A stretch of 64,000 bases of DNA. It comes from Paracoccaceae bacterium (GTDB lineage Bacteria > Pseudomonadota > Alphaproteobacteria > Rhodobacterales > Rhodobacteraceae). The translations under genes and the position numbers were made by a program. Under the pieces are notes generated by a model that was given only the letters and a program-made list of their open reading frames with translations, did not search any database and was not told where the DNA came from. Numbering within the stretch: position 1 is the stretch's first letter; each line of letters starts with the position of its first letter. Positions 1 to 8,820 of the stretch are shown in pieces. The stretch spans positions 1-64,000 of the forward strand of contig NVUX02000008.1 in the NCBI GenBank assembly GCA_002402045.2, written 5' to 3'.

Positions 1-450
1 GCCAGCATCGCGCACGGGGCGCACATCAACCTGAGAGCCGGGAAGGAACGCAACCGCGCCGCCCAGATCCACAGTGAAGCCGCCTTTGACGCGGCCAAAC
101 ATAGCCCCTTCAACACGCTCTTCTTTTTCATAGGCTTTCTCAAGCCGGTCCCAAGCTTCCTCACGACGGGCTTTTTCACGGCTGATAGCCGCTTCGCCAC
201 GGGAGTTCTCAACGCGCTCAAGGAACACTTCAACAGTGTCGCCTACTTCGATTTCAGCAGCTTGGCCGGGCTCGGCAAATTCTTTTAGGTCAACACGGCC
301 TTCCATTTTGTAGCCGATGTCGATGATTGCTTGGCCAGCTTCAATAGCAATTACCAAGCCTTTGACGACAGATCCCTCGTCAGGGGTTTCAAGTTCAAAG
401 CTCTCGTTTAAAAGGGCTTCAAAGTCTTCCATGGATGCGGACATAGCCAT
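1..450 (-). CDS. rpsA: 30S ribosomal protein S1, N-terminal part
   Basis: Encodes the first 150 residues of ribosomal protein S1, which helps mRNAs bind the 30S subunit; the gene runs off the left edge of the window. The translated N-terminus begins MAMSASMEDFEALL and continues into a first S1 (OB-fold) repeat with a GSVVKGLV stretch, followed by a second containing VEGAMFGRVKGGFTVDLGG. I chose the ATG at 450 because a GGAG lies nine bases upstream; a second in-frame ATG at 444 is possible. It lies 102 bases downstream of cmk on the same strand, the conserved cmk-rpsA order of Proteobacteria, so the two are probably cotranscribed. Family assignment is firm; only completeness is limited by the window edge. 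Confidence 0.95.
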   Translation of the reverse strand, partial: MAMSASMEDFEALLNESFELETPDEGSVVKGLVIAIEAGQAIIDIGYKMEGRVDLKEFAEPGQAAEIEVGDTVEVFLERVENSRGEAAISREKARREEAWDRLEKAYEKEERVEGAMFGRVKGGFTVDLGGAVAFLPGSQVDVRPVRDAG

Positions 451-552
451 AAATATAGTCTCCAGATATGTGTTGTGGGCCGAGCGGTTGGGTCCGCCGG
501 TCTTTAGGTTTCGGGTCTGAGGCGGTGCAACGCGTAAAAAACGCCTCGGGGC

Positions 553-1188
553 TTACGCCTTTCCGAATCGTTCTTTAACAAGTGCCACAGCCTCGGCAAC
601 AGCCGCGTCTATAGACAATTCTGAGGTATCAAGCAAGAGCGCATCATCCGATGCCCGCATAGGGGCAACATCTCGAGAGGCATCACGGATGTCTCTCTGG
701 CGCAGATCCATCGCCACCGTTTCCAGCAATGTGTCCGGATTTTTCGCCTTCAGCTCGGCATAGCGCCGCGCTGCGCGCACCTCGTCTGAGGCGGTCACAT
801 AAAGCTTCACCTCGGCCTCGGGGCAAATAACGGTGCCAATATCGCGGCCATCCAGCACTGCGCCGCCCTTGCGCTTGGCAAAAGCCTTCTGGAAAGCCAG
901 CAACGCGGCCCGCACCGCTGGCAAAGCCGCCACCTTACTAGCAGCTTGCGCCACCCGCGCCGTGCGCAGCCCCTCACGCGTCAGATCTTCTTCCGACAGC
1001 GTCTTAGCTATTTCTTCTGCAATTTCGGCGTCGATAACCCCACGCCCTCGCATCATCGCCTTGGCCCCTACAGCGCGGTAAAGCAGGCCGGTATCAAGGT
1101 GGGCAAAGCCAAATTCATCGGCCACGGCGCGGGCAACGGTGCCTTTGCCTGCGGCGGCGGGGCCATCAATGGCGACGGTAAACTGCAT
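553..1188 (-). CDS. cmk: Cytidylate kinase
   Basis: Cytoplasmic (d)CMP kinase that transfers the gamma-phosphate of ATP to CMP or dCMP in pyrimidine nucleotide recycling. The 211-residue product has the family's normal length. It opens with a P-loop (GPAAAGKGT, residues 9-17) and carries [12 protein letters not shown] near residue 113, the characteristic CMP-binding stretch, and a C-terminal lid with [10 protein letters not shown]. The ATG at 1188 is preceded by an AGGA. It sits directly upstream of rpsA. In many relatives aroA precedes cmk; here an AbrB-family membrane gene occupies that place, 27 bases upstream. Confidence 0.95.
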   Translation of the reverse strand: MQFTVAIDGPAAAGKGTVARAVADEFGFAHLDTGLLYRAVGAKAMMRGRGVIDAEIAEEIAKTLSEEDLTREGLRTARVAQAASKVAALPAVRAALLAFQKAFAKRKGGAVLDGRDIGTVICPEAEVKLYVTASDEVRAARRYAELKAKNPDTLLETVAMDLRQRDIRDASRDVAPMRASDDALLLDTSELSIDAAVAEAVALVKERFGKA

Positions 1189-1215
1189 ACTGATTCCTAC
1201 CTGATTTAATTTGTT

Positions 1216-2247
1216 CTAGCGATTCAACAACCGGTTGACTACCGGCGCAAACAAAATCACCACAAATATCCTCAAAATATGATGCGTAACCACAAAGCTA
1301 AGGTCCGCCCCCGCGATAATCGCCACCACCGTCATCTCGGCCTGCCCGCCGGGCAGAAAGGACAAAAATGCCTCAAGCTGCGGCGCGATGCCGCTTCGGC
1401 CAATTCCATATATAAATGCACCCGCAACCCCAGCCACGGCCGCTGAAAACACCAACCCAGCCGTTACGTCCACCCGCAACTCCCGCGCCGTAATCCCGAC
1501 ATATTTGACCCCCACAGCAATGCCGATGAAAAACTGCGCCGCCCAAATGATTTCAGCGGGTGGGCGGTGCGTAATAATGCCCGAAAGGCTCAACATCGCC
1601 GTCAAAATCAACGGCCCTAATATGGAGGCCCCAAACAGGCCGATCTTCTCCGCCCCCTTCCAGCCGACAACCCCAGCCACCACCATCAACACAATCTGCC
1701 AAGGGTCCATCAAGCGCGCAGGCACCCCGGGCGGTTGCGTGAGGTCCAACTGCCACACCAACGATAACACAATCGGCGCAATGGTCAGAATCACCAACAC
1801 CCGCGTCGCATGAATAAGCCCCAGCGCCCGCACATCCCCGCCCGCTTCTTCGCCAAAGATCAGCATATCCTGCAAGCCCCCGGGCATGGCCGCAAAATAA
1901 GCCGTGGGGTGGTTGAAGCCAAAGCCATAGCGCAACAGAGGGTAGCCAATGCCCCCAATCGCCAGCACAAACAACGGAACAAACATCAGCGATGTACCAA
2001 TTTCGGGCAGCCGAGTGATCACGTCAGGTGTAATAGTTGAACCAACGGCAACGCCGAGAAAGGTGCGGAAAAACATCCCCACCTGCCCCATGCCCTTGAG
2101 CTTTGCCCCAGAAAGCGCCGCCACAAGGCAAATAGCCATCGGCCCCAATAGCATCGGCATAGGCAAAGAAAGCCATACGAACACGCCCGCCCCGATGGCC
2201 GCAAGCAGCAGCGTTATCCCTTGGTTCTTGATGACCTTGCGGTTCAT
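1216..2247 (-). CDS. AbrB-family integral membrane protein
   Basis: A 343-residue polytopic inner-membrane protein of the AbrB/COG3180 family (older databases call it a putative ammonia monooxygenase or AidB regulator). The sequence is nearly all hydrophobic segments (roughly ten), with the internal duplication typical of the family: a GxxLGVAVGSTITPDV stretch near residue 65 in the first half and FFIGIAVGVKYVG in the second. A conserved FLPGGQAEMTVVA motif lies near the C-terminus, mirrored by AAMPGGLQDML in the first half. Function of the family is not settled; transport is a reasonable guess. It runs in the same direction as cmk-rpsA. Start at ATG 2247. Confidence 0.8.
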   Translation of the reverse strand: MNRKVIKNQGITLLLAAIGAGVFVWLSLPMPMLLGPMAICLVAALSGAKLKGMGQVGMFFRTFLGVAVGSTITPDVITRLPEIGTSLMFVPLFVLAIGGIGYPLLRYGFGFNHPTAYFAAMPGGLQDMLIFGEEAGGDVRALGLIHATRVLVILTIAPIVLSLVWQLDLTQPPGVPARLMDPWQIVLMVVAGVVGWKGAEKIGLFGASILGPLILTAMLSLSGIITHRPPAEIIWAAQFFIGIAVGVKYVGITARELRVDVTAGLVFSAAVAGVAGAFIYGIGRSGIAPQLEAFLSFLPGGQAEMTVVAIIAGADLSFVVTHHILRIFVVILFAPVVNRLLNR

Positions 2248-2270
2248 ACCCAGCCCATCAGCCTATTCCA

Positions 2271-2293
2271 CCGAGCGTAGCGAGGCCACGGCC
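2271..2293. repeat. Short intergenic repeat, copy 1
   Basis: A 21-base GC-rich word here in the gap after ilvD recurs in inverted orientation at 26467-26487, also between genes. Its core (CTCGCTACGCTC or its complement) is partly palindromic, as in REP-like intergenic elements. Only two copies are in this window, so family status is a guess. Confidence 0.35.
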
Positions 2294-2389
2294 CAAACGT
2301 GTGGCCGGTCTTTGCGCAGCAAAGGCAGGCCGCACGGAGGGCAGCAAGCTCGCCGCCTCGCACTTCCATCAGCCGCATTGCGACCGCGC

Positions 2390-4222
2390 TTATGGCACAA
2401 TGCGCACAGCCCCCTTGGCCGCAGAGCTCGCAAACGCTGCATAGGCCCGCAGCGCCGTCGAAACCCGCCGTGTGCGTTTTTCGCTTGGCAACCATGGCAT
2501 CGCCCCTTTAGCAGCCTTGCGCGCTTCTAGCACGTCATCTGCCACCGCAAGGCTAATCGTCCGGCCCGGTATATCAATCTCGATAATATCGCCCGTTTCC
2601 ACCAGCCCGATCAGCCCGCCTTCAGCCGCTTCCGGCGATACGTGCCCGATTGAGAGCCCCGAAGTGCCGCCCGAAAACCGCCCATCCGTCAGCAGCGCAC
2701 ATTTTTTGCCCAAGCCTTTGGATTTCAGATAGCTGGTCGGATACAGCATTTCCTGCATCCCCGGCCCGCCCTGCGGCCCCTCATAGCGGATAACGACCAC
2801 ATCGCCCTCCACCACTTTACCCGTCAAAATCGCGCTCACAGCACTATCCTGAGACTCGTAAACCTTCGCAGGGCCGGTAAACACAAGGTTGTCATCATCC
2901 ACGCCCGCTGTTTTCACAATACAGCCTTCCAGCGCAATATTCCCGCCCAGCACGGCCAAGCCGCCATCTTGCGAAAACGCATGCTCTTTGCTGCGGATAA
3001 TCCCACCTACACGGTCACGGTCTAGCGCTTTATAGCGGTTATCGGTCGAAAACGCCTCAACCGTGCGCACGCCCCCCGGCGCAGCTTTATAAAACTGCTC
3101 AATCTCGGGCGTATTGCTCACCGCAATATCCCACTTGGCCAGCGCGTGGCCCAGCGTTTCACTATGCACAGTCGGCAGCTCGGCATGAATGAGCCCTGCC
3201 CTGTTCAGCTCGCCCAAAATGCCCATAATCCCGCCCGCGCGGTGGATATCTTCCATATGCACATTTTCAATCGAAGGCGCGACCTTGCAAAGCACCGGCA
3301 CTTGGCGCGACAGTCGGTCGATATCTTCCATGGTGAAATCCACGTCGCCCTCATAGGCCATCGCCAGCAGGTGCAGCACGGTATTCGTGGAACCCCCCAT
3401 CGAAATATCCAGCGTCATCGCATTTTCAAAGGCTTTAAAGCAGGCCACATCACGTGGCAGCAAGCCCGCCTCATTACCCTCGTAATGCCGCTTTGTTATG
3501 TCCACAATCCGGTGGCCGCATTCTTCAAACAACGCCTTGCGGTCGGCGTGCGTTGCCAGCATCGAGCCATTGCCCGGCAGCGCAAGGCCCAGCGCTTCGG
3601 CAAGGCAATTCATGGAGTTAGCGGTAAACATGCCAGAGCAGGAGCCGCAAGTCGGACACGCCGCCGCTTCCATATCATCCACTTGCTCATCAGTGTAGCT
3701 GTCATCGGCAGCCGAAATCATCGCATCAATCAGATCGATCTTTTTCTCCAGATCATTGATCGTGACCTTGCCAGCCTCCATCGGCCCGCCCGATACAAAT
3801 ATCGCCGGAATGTTCAGCCGCATCGCCGCCATCATCATCCCCGGAGTGATTTTGTCGCAATTCGAAATGCAAACGATGGCGTCCGCACAATGCGCATTCA
3901 CCATGTATTCCACCGAGTCAGCAATAACCTCGCGCGAGGGCAGGCTATAAAGCATGCCGTCATGGCCCATCGCGATGCCATCATCCACCGCGATGGTGTT
4001 AAACTCCTTAGCCACCCCGCCAGCCTTTTCAATCTCGCGCGCCACTAATTGCCCCATGTCTTTCAGGTGCACATGGCCCGGCACAAACTGGGTAAACGAG
4101 TTTACCACGGCAATAATTGGCTTGCCAAAATCGCCGTCTTTCATGCCGGTTGCCCGCCAAAGGCCGCGAGCGCCCGCCATATTGCGGCCATGGGTGGAAG
4201 TACGAGAGCGGTAATGTGGCAT
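2390..4222 (-). CDS. ilvD: Dihydroxy-acid dehydratase
   Basis: Catalyses dehydration of 2,3-dihydroxy-3-methylbutanoate and its isoleucine counterpart to the 2-oxo acids, the third common step of branched-chain amino acid synthesis; cytoplasmic Fe-S enzyme. The 610-residue product has the usual length. Cluster-binding cysteines are visible in [10 protein letters not shown] (near residue 122) and [16 protein letters not shown] (near 190), with PGNGS following and GRFSGGTSG in the C-terminal domain. The start [21 protein letters not shown] matches the conserved N-terminus. A 24-bp inverted repeat lies 17 bases before the ATG and may regulate it. No other ilv gene is in the window. Confidence 0.97.
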   Translation of the reverse strand: MPHYRSRTSTHGRNMAGARGLWRATGMKDGDFGKPIIAVVNSFTQFVPGHVHLKDMGQLVAREIEKAGGVAKEFNTIAVDDGIAMGHDGMLYSLPSREVIADSVEYMVNAHCADAIVCISNCDKITPGMMMAAMRLNIPAIFVSGGPMEAGKVTINDLEKKIDLIDAMISAADDSYTDEQVDDMEAAACPTCGSCSGMFTANSMNCLAEALGLALPGNGSMLATHADRKALFEECGHRIVDITKRHYEGNEAGLLPRDVACFKAFENAMTLDISMGGSTNTVLHLLAMAYEGDVDFTMEDIDRLSRQVPVLCKVAPSIENVHMEDIHRAGGIMGILGELNRAGLIHAELPTVHSETLGHALAKWDIAVSNTPEIEQFYKAAPGGVRTVEAFSTDNRYKALDRDRVGGIIRSKEHAFSQDGGLAVLGGNIALEGCIVKTAGVDDDNLVFTGPAKVYESQDSAVSAILTGKVVEGDVVVIRYEGPQGGPGMQEMLYPTSYLKSKGLGKKCALLTDGRFSGGTSGLSIGHVSPEAAEGGLIGLVETGDIIEIDIPGRTISLAVADDVLEARKAAKGAMPWLPSEKRTRRVSTALRAYAAFASSAAKGAVRIVP

Positions 4223-4238
4223 GAGGATGTCCCTTTAG

Positions 4239-4262
4239 CTAATCCGATTTTTACCGGATTAG
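4239..4262. promoter_or_regulatory. Inverted repeat before ilvD
   Basis: A perfect 8-bp inverted repeat, CTAATCCG-N8-CGGATTAG, sits 17-40 bases upstream of the ilvD start, just after the stop of the DUF1203 gene. The symmetric arms and A/T spacer look like an operator. It could also be a hairpin in the 5' leader. No T-run follows on the minus strand, so a terminator is unlikely. Confidence 0.5.
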
Positions 4263-4291
4263 CACAATCGGCAGGGGGAGCGCCAGAGGGT

Positions 4292-4759
4292 TCAGGCCGC
4301 GGTTATCCGGCATTGAAAGCAATTGTTTCGCGCCGAGCGCACATCCACAAAGGCCACGCCCCCGCGCGAAAAAATCTCGGCAGCCACCTGCTCAATATCA
4401 GCCGCAAGCGTAATCTGCCCAGTGCCATAAACAATCCGGTGGTCTTCGCTATAACCCTTTAGCAGATAGTCGGGGCTAGATTGCAAAGCAGGTGGCACAC
4501 CCTTGCCCTCCCACGGCGCACACGCATCCGCGCATAAAAAGATCGGGCCGGTTTCAGCATAAGGCTGTTTTTCTGGAAAGGGCCGCGCGGCGCATATCAG
4601 CATACCGGCCCCCTTGGGCACATTATCAAGGCAGCTACGGCAGGGGGTTCCAGCACCGCCAGAAATGGCCCGCTCAGCGGGCTGGCCATAATCATCACCG
4701 CCACCTTGGCGAATATGCGCAACCCACGCGCTGTTATAAGGGTGAAATTCGAGTGTCAT
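4292..4759 (-). CDS. DUF1203 domain protein
   Basis: A 155-residue soluble protein of the DUF1203 family; no biochemical role is known to me. Family marks are the CRSCLDNVPKGAGMLICAARPF stretch (two cysteines three apart) near residues 40-60, YAETGPIFLCADAC near 66-80 and a C-terminal RNNCFQC. The conserved paired cysteines suggest a metal or redox role, but that is only inference. It is followed on the same strand by ilvD, with 69 bases between that hold an inverted repeat. Start at ATG 4759. Confidence 0.75.
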   Translation of the reverse strand: MTLEFHPYNSAWVAHIRQGGGDDYGQPAERAISGGAGTPCRSCLDNVPKGAGMLICAARPFPEKQPYAETGPIFLCADACAPWEGKGVPPALQSSPDYLLKGYSEDHRIVYGTGQITLAADIEQVAAEIFSRGGVAFVDVRSARNNCFQCRITAA

Positions 4760-5058
4760 AAGATGCTCCGTTTGTGATCCTCCCTAATCGCGGTTTTTGC
4801 TTTGGCACACGACCCGAAACCTGCGCATTGCGGGAAGCCTCACCAAATAACCTAGCGAATTCATGCCCCCAAAAAGCGATAGTTGTGGAACGCCAACCAC
4901 AATGAACTCGCATCCATAGCTTTCTGCATCTAGCGGTGCGGTTATGTCAAACCAATATGATACAAATACCAAGCACCCATGATAACCACATCAAATGACC
5001 GCTGTGCGGACAAAGCTGAAGCTCAGTAAACGATGAGCAGCGCTTTTGAGCGTGGACA
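4760..5058. other. Intergenic stretch without a convincing gene
   Basis: About 300 bases of relatively AT-rich DNA between the divergent DUF1203 and efflux transcription units. A 62-codon minus-strand frame exists here but has no convincing ribosome binding site or family resemblance. Promoters for the DUF1203 gene would be expected at the left end; none stands out. Confidence 0.5.
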
Positions 5059-5087
5059 TTGACTACAATTTAGATGCAACCTACTAT
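5059..5087 (+). promoter_or_regulatory. Sigma-70-like promoter for the efflux leader
   Basis: TTGACT at 5059-5064 and TACTAT at 5082-5087 are separated by 17 bases, a good match to the housekeeping consensus. Transcription would start near 5094, about 20 bases before a 14-codon leader ORF and about 145 bases before the efflux gene. Confidence 0.55.
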
Positions 5088-5114
5088 TCCATCGATATTG
5101 AAAGATTTACCACT

Positions 5115-5159
5115 ATGAAAATCGTCGTCATATTTCAGCAAAGGCGCTTGGGTCGGTAA
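5115..5159 (+). CDS. Putative 14-residue leader peptide
   Basis: A short frame encodes MKIVVIFQQRRLGR and ends in TAA at 5157-5159. It lies just after a predicted start of transcription and its last codons overlap the first arm of a stable hairpin, followed by an intrinsic terminator and then an efflux gene. That order matches ribosome-controlled attenuation as seen upstream of some antibiotic-resistance genes. The ribosome-binding site (GAAAGA) is weak. Clustered basic residues (RRLGR) recall macrolide-stalling motifs only loosely; I do not recognise the peptide. Confidence 0.4.
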   Translation: MKIVVIFQQRRLGR

Positions 5160-5212
5160 CCGAACCCATACCAATATTTTATGCGCCCTCGAAATTCTCG
5201 GGGGCTTTTTTT
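5149..5212 (+). terminator. Hairpin plus intrinsic terminator (likely attenuator)
   Basis: Two successive hairpins. The first (5149-5168) pairs TGGG with CCCA and CGG with CCG and covers the leader stop codon. The second (5185-5205) is an 8-bp stem with loop AATTC, directly followed by seven T residues (5206-5212), a textbook terminator. It lies 27 bases before the efflux start, inside its own leader. GGCGC at 5143-5147 can pair with GCGCC at 5183-5187 and would open the terminator, a possible antiterminator. Confidence 0.7.
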
Positions 5213-5238
5213 ATGCCTAATGTCAACCGGAACCCAAA

Positions 5239-6411
5239 ATGCTCTCTGCTGCCACCTCCCCTCCAAGGCTTATCACCCTGATCTTCCTCACAGGTCTCTC
5301 TACGTTGTCGCTCAACATGTTTCTGCCGTCGCTGGTCAATATAGCCGAGAATTTTGAGACCGACTACGCGATCGTCAGCTTATCAATTGCGGGATACCTA
5401 GCCGTAACAGCAATCCTGCAAATCATGATAGGCTCGTTGTCTGACAGATTTGGGCGCAGGCCAGTGCTATTGGCCGCACTTTTCATTTTCTCTATTGCGT
5501 CACTGGGGTGTCTTCTGGCCGAAAATATTTGGGTGTTTCTGTTTTTCCGATTTATGCAAGGTGCCATAATCGCAGGGTCTGCGCTTTCACCCGCGGTTGT
5601 GAGAGACATGATGCCCGCGAAACAGGCGGCCAGTATTCTTGGATATATAGCGATGGCAATGGCTATCGCCCCAATGCTGGGGCCGATGGTGGACGAACTC
5701 TTTGGTTGGAGGTCCAGCTTTCTAGCCTATGTCGTAATCGGGTTAACCGTTTTCACGTTGGCATGGCTAGATTTGGGCGAGACTAACAAAATGCCATCAA
5801 AATCATTTGGAAGACAGGTGAAGGCCTACCCGGCTTTGCTTAGGTCGTCACGCTTCTGGGGATACGCCCTTTGCACGGCCTTTTCGACCGGAGCCTTCTA
5901 TGCGTTTTTGGCAGGTGCGCCGCTTGTAACCCGTATGCTGTTTAACATGTCGGCGGGAACGCTGGGCATTTATCTTGGCTCAATAACTGGCGGGTTCTTT
6001 CTTGGCAGTTTTATTGCAGCGCGCTTTTCAAAGAATTACTCACTAGCAACGATGATGCTAGCGGGACGCATCATCGCCTGCTCAGGGCTTTTACTGGGGC
6101 TAGCGTTGTTAGCACTCGGGATTGTCCACGAATTTACCTTGTTTGGTGCCACGATATTTGTTGGCATTGGAAATGGTGTCACAATGCCAAGTAGCAATGC
6201 TGGTGCAATGTCTGTGCGCGCTGATCTGGCAGGAAGCGCATCTGGTCCTGCGGGCGCGTTAACCGTTGGCGGCGGGGCAATTCTGACGGGAGTCTCTGGC
6301 GTAATTGTGACGGAAAATACGGCGGCGATGGGTCTACTATGGATGATGTTTGGAGCGTCATTTCTAGGATTGCTGTGCGCGGTATGGGTGCTATTCCTTG
6401 ACCGTGAGTAA
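5239..6411 (+). CDS. Bcr/CflA-type MFS drug efflux transporter
   Basis: A 390-residue inner-membrane protein with about 12 predicted transmembrane segments, of the major facilitator superfamily, drug:H+ antiporter group 1 (Bcr/CflA). The loop 2-3 signature GSLSDRFGRRPVLL is near residues 65-80. The antiporter motif region follows at GYIAMAMAIAPMLGPMVDELFGWR near 138-160, where Bcr/CflA proteins have their GP-containing motif C. Members export chloramphenicol, bicyclomycin, sulfonamides and similar compounds; the substrate here is unknown. The gene stands alone on the plus strand. Its leader holds a promoter, a mini-ORF and a terminator, suggesting induction by translation stress. The SD (CGGAA) is weak. 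Confidence 0.85.
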   Translation: MLSAATSPPRLITLIFLTGLSTLSLNMFLPSLVNIAENFETDYAIVSLSIAGYLAVTAILQIMIGSLSDRFGRRPVLLAALFIFSIASLGCLLAENIWVFLFFRFMQGAIIAGSALSPAVVRDMMPAKQAASILGYIAMAMAIAPMLGPMVDELFGWRSSFLAYVVIGLTVFTLAWLDLGETNKMPSKSFGRQVKAYPALLRSSRFWGYALCTAFSTGAFYAFLAGAPLVTRMLFNMSAGTLGIYLGSITGGFFLGSFIAARFSKNYSLATMMLAGRIIACSGLLLGLALLALGIVHEFTLFGATIFVGIGNGVTMPSSNAGAMSVRADLAGSASGPAGALTVGGGAILTGVSGVIVTENTAAMGLLWMMFGASFLGLLCAVWVLFLDRE

Positions 6412-6502
6412 TTTTGTATAGAGTAGCCTATTCTAAGAATTTGGTGTTTGACGTGTTGCAGAAAATAGTGATTCGAGGCTCGATGCAGACATGCCGAACT
6501 TT

Positions 6503-7213
6503 TCATATTAGCGCTGCAAGCGCCTCCAAAATCGTATGAATTTTGGCGGCGTCTGTCGTTTTTTGCACAACATCATTCGGGAGCACCTCGCCTTGATCTT
6601 CCTGCGGGCGTGCGCATGAACTATGCACCTCCACCACGCCCGTGCGGCGCACAATTTCACCAACATTTTCAGCGTTCACACCCGCGCCCGGCATAATAGC
6701 GATACGGCCAGCGGCGCGTTTTACCAGCTTGGCAATCAGGCTCAAACCCTCGGGCGCACTCGGCTGCCCGCCAGAGGTAAGAATGCGCTCAAAACCCAGC
6801 TCAATCGCCTGCTCCAGTGCCAAAAACGGGTCCGGCACACAGTCAAATGCGCGGTGCAAAGTGGCCGGAAGCGCGCTGGCCCGCAGCAAGCCCGCCATCG
6901 CAACCGTATCAAGCTGGCCATCCGGCAGCAGCACGCCAAATACGACACCGGCGCAACCGGCCTTTGCACTGGCTTCAATATCCTGCTTCATAATCGCTAG
7001 CTCTGCCCTTGAGTAGCAAAAGCCGCCCGCACGGGGGCGGATCATGTTATAAACGGGGGTATCTAGCTGGGCAGCCGCCGCCATAAACCCCACTGATGGG
7101 GTTAGGCCGCCTTCTGAAAGCGCCGCGCACAGCTCAATCCGGTGCGCGCCCGCTTGGCTGGCCGCAAGCGCGCCCTCAAACGTGTCGACACAAACTTCCA
7201 GCCTTATTTTCAA
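6503..7213 (-). CDS. cutC: CutC family protein
   Basis: A 236-residue TIM-barrel protein of the CutC family, named for copper homeostasis in E. coli though the true role is uncertain. Typical features: LEVCVDTFEGALAA with GAHRIELCAALSEGGLTPS near the N-terminus, YNMIRPRAGGFCYS near residue 54, HRAFDCVPDP near 118 and ILTSGGQPSA near 143, then IMPGAGVNAENV. It is the last gene of the leftward train that begins with cbbR: the stop of the upstream ATPase gene lies only three bases before its start at 7213. Location with a peptide importer does not by itself clarify its function. Confidence 0.88.
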   Translation of the reverse strand: MKIRLEVCVDTFEGALAASQAGAHRIELCAALSEGGLTPSVGFMAAAAQLDTPVYNMIRPRAGGFCYSRAELAIMKQDIEASAKAGCAGVVFGVLLPDGQLDTVAMAGLLRASALPATLHRAFDCVPDPFLALEQAIELGFERILTSGGQPSAPEGLSLIAKLVKRAAGRIAIMPGAGVNAENVGEIVRRTGVVEVHSSCARPQEDQGEVLPNDVVQKTTDAAKIHTILEALAALI

Positions 7214-7216
7214 GCG

Positions 7217-7972
7217 TTAGCCCGCCGCGCTTTGCAGGCTGCTTTCCAACAGGTGCTTGGTATAGGGGTGCTTTGTGCGCATCGCCCGCATGTCTTCCAC
7301 GCCCAGCGTTTCCACGATTTCGCCAACCTGCATCACCGCGATATCTTGGCAGATATGCCCCACCACCGCTAGGTCATGGCTCACCATCAGGTAGGTCAGC
7401 TTATGCTCGGCCCGCAGGTCTGTCAGCAGGTTGAGGATCTCGGCTTGCACCGAAACATCCAGCGCTGAGGTTGGCTCATCGAGCAGCAAAATTTGCGGCT
7501 CGGGGGCCAGCGCGCGGGCAATGGCCACCCGCTGGCGCTGCCCACCAGAAAGCTGGTGCGGGTAGCGAAAGCGAAAGCTCGGGCCGAGGCCCACATCGTC
7601 CAGCAGCTTGGAAATACGTTTATCAATATCGGTAAACCCGTGCAGCGAAAGGGTTTCGCTCAGCACTTGATCGACCGAGTGGCGGGGGTGTAGGCTTGCG
7701 TAAGGGTCTTGAAAAACCATCTGCACGGCCCGATAAAAATCACGCCCGCGCGGGTTTTCGACCGGCTTGTCCAGAATTTCAATCTTGCCAGACCACGTAG
7801 GCGCTAGCCCCATGATCGCCCGCAAAATTGTGGATTTTCCGGAGCCACTTTCGCCCACAAGGCCAAAGCTACCGCCCTTAGGCACGCTCAAATTCGCACC
7901 CTTTACCGCGTCAACACGCTCTTCATACTCGCCAAACCAAACGTTCAGGCCTTCAATTTCAATTCCACTCAT
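7217..7972 (-). CDS. Dipeptide/oligopeptide ABC transporter ATP-binding protein (DppF/OppF type)
   Basis: Cytoplasmic ATPase subunit of the peptide/nickel importer family. Walker A is GESGSGKST (residues 40-48), the signature LSGGQRQR is near 142 and Walker [12 protein letters not shown] near 163, followed by the H-loop SHDLAVV. At 251 residues it is shorter than most OppF proteins because it ends soon after [10 protein letters not shown] and lacks the longer C-terminal oligopeptide-domain tail with its cysteines. The start overlaps the stop of the DppD-type gene by 4 nt (ATGA). Works with 7969-8820 as an ATPase pair for the two permeases. Confidence 0.9.
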   Translation of the reverse strand: MSGIEIEGLNVWFGEYEERVDAVKGANLSVPKGGSFGLVGESGSGKSTILRAIMGLAPTWSGKIEILDKPVENPRGRDFYRAVQMVFQDPYASLHPRHSVDQVLSETLSLHGFTDIDKRISKLLDDVGLGPSFRFRYPHQLSGGQRQRVAIARALAPEPQILLLDEPTSALDVSVQAEILNLLTDLRAEHKLTYLMVSHDLAVVGHICQDIAVMQVGEIVETLGVEDMRAMRTKHPYTKHLLESSLQSAAG

Positions 7973-8820
7973 CCGCTTACACTTTCATCTGTCGCCCAAG
8001 CCGGATCCCGCTTCAGCACGTCCAGTCGGTCTTTTGGTGCATCAAGCCTTGGCAGCGAGTTCAGCAGGCCCCGCGTATAAGGATGCTCGGCCTCGTGCAA
8101 CTTATCCGCTTGCAGGGTTTCCACCACGCGGCCCGCATACATAATCAGCACGCGGTCACAAAAGCTCGACACCAAATTAAGGTCGTGGCTGATGAAAATC
8201 AGCCCCATGCCGCGGTCTGTCACCAGCTTGTCCATTATTTCCAGAACCTGCATTTGCACGCTCACGTCCAGTGCCGACGTCGGCTCGTCTGCGATCATGA
8301 TCTTGGGGTCTGGAATAAGCATCATCGCGATCATTATCCGCTGGCCCATGCCACCAGAAACCTCATGCGGATACATCCGATACACCCGCTCAGGGTCTCT
8401 GATCGCCACAGCTTCCAGCATGGCAATTGTCTTCAGCTTGGCCTCTTTTTTCGACACTTTGGCATGCAGCCGATAGGCTTCCATAATCTGCGCGCCCACC
8501 CGCATTACGGGGTTCAGCGAAAACTTCGGGTCTTGCATGATCATCGAAATTTGCTGCCCACGCACCTTGCGCATTTCACGCTCAGAGCGGCCCAGCAGGT
8601 CCACCCCTTCAAGCTCCATCTTGTCGGCGGTCACCATTCCGGGGGGCCGAATAAGCCGCAAAATCGCACGGCCGGTCATGGATTTGCCGGAGCCACTCTC
8701 GCCCACAATCCCGAGGCGCTCTTGCCCTAGGCTAAAGCTCACGCCCCGCACCGCGTCAAACACGCCGGTGCGCGTGGGGAATTTCACCCAAAGGTTTTCA
8801 ACTTCTAACAGTTTGCTCAT
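7969..8820 (-). CDS. Dipeptide/oligopeptide ABC transporter ATP-binding protein (DppD type)
   Basis: Second ATPase of the importer, 283 residues. Walker [10 protein letters not shown] (near residues 40-48), Q-loop MIMQDPKFSLNP, a signature written SGGMGQR rather than SGGQ, and Walker [13 protein letters not shown]. The C-terminus keeps HPYTRGLLNSLPRLDAPKDRL, the oligopeptide-domain motif of DppD/OppD. It overlaps both neighbours by 4 nt (ATGA), so the four membrane and ATPase genes are translationally coupled. Confidence 0.9.
   Translation of the reverse strand: MSKLLEVENLWVKFPTRTGVFDAVRGVSFSLGQERLGIVGESGSGKSMTGRAILRLIRPPGMVTADKMELEGVDLLGRSEREMRKVRGQQISMIMQDPKFSLNPVMRVGAQIMEAYRLHAKVSKKEAKLKTIAMLEAVAIRDPERVYRMYPHEVSGGMGQRIMIAMMLIPDPKIMIADEPTSALDVSVQMQVLEIMDKLVTDRGMGLIFISHDLNLVSSFCDRVLIMYAGRVVETLQADKLHEAEHPYTRGLLNSLPRLDAPKDRLDVLKRDPAWATDESVSG

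Noticed and set aside
3146-4048. 300-codon open frame antisense to ilvD
   Set aside because: It has an Arg/His-rich composition typical of antisense shadows, with no start signals; ilvD is certain.
4784-4972. 62-codon minus-strand frame before the efflux leader
   Set aside because: No RBS and unlike any family I know. Cannot be excluded, but the support is too weak to list.
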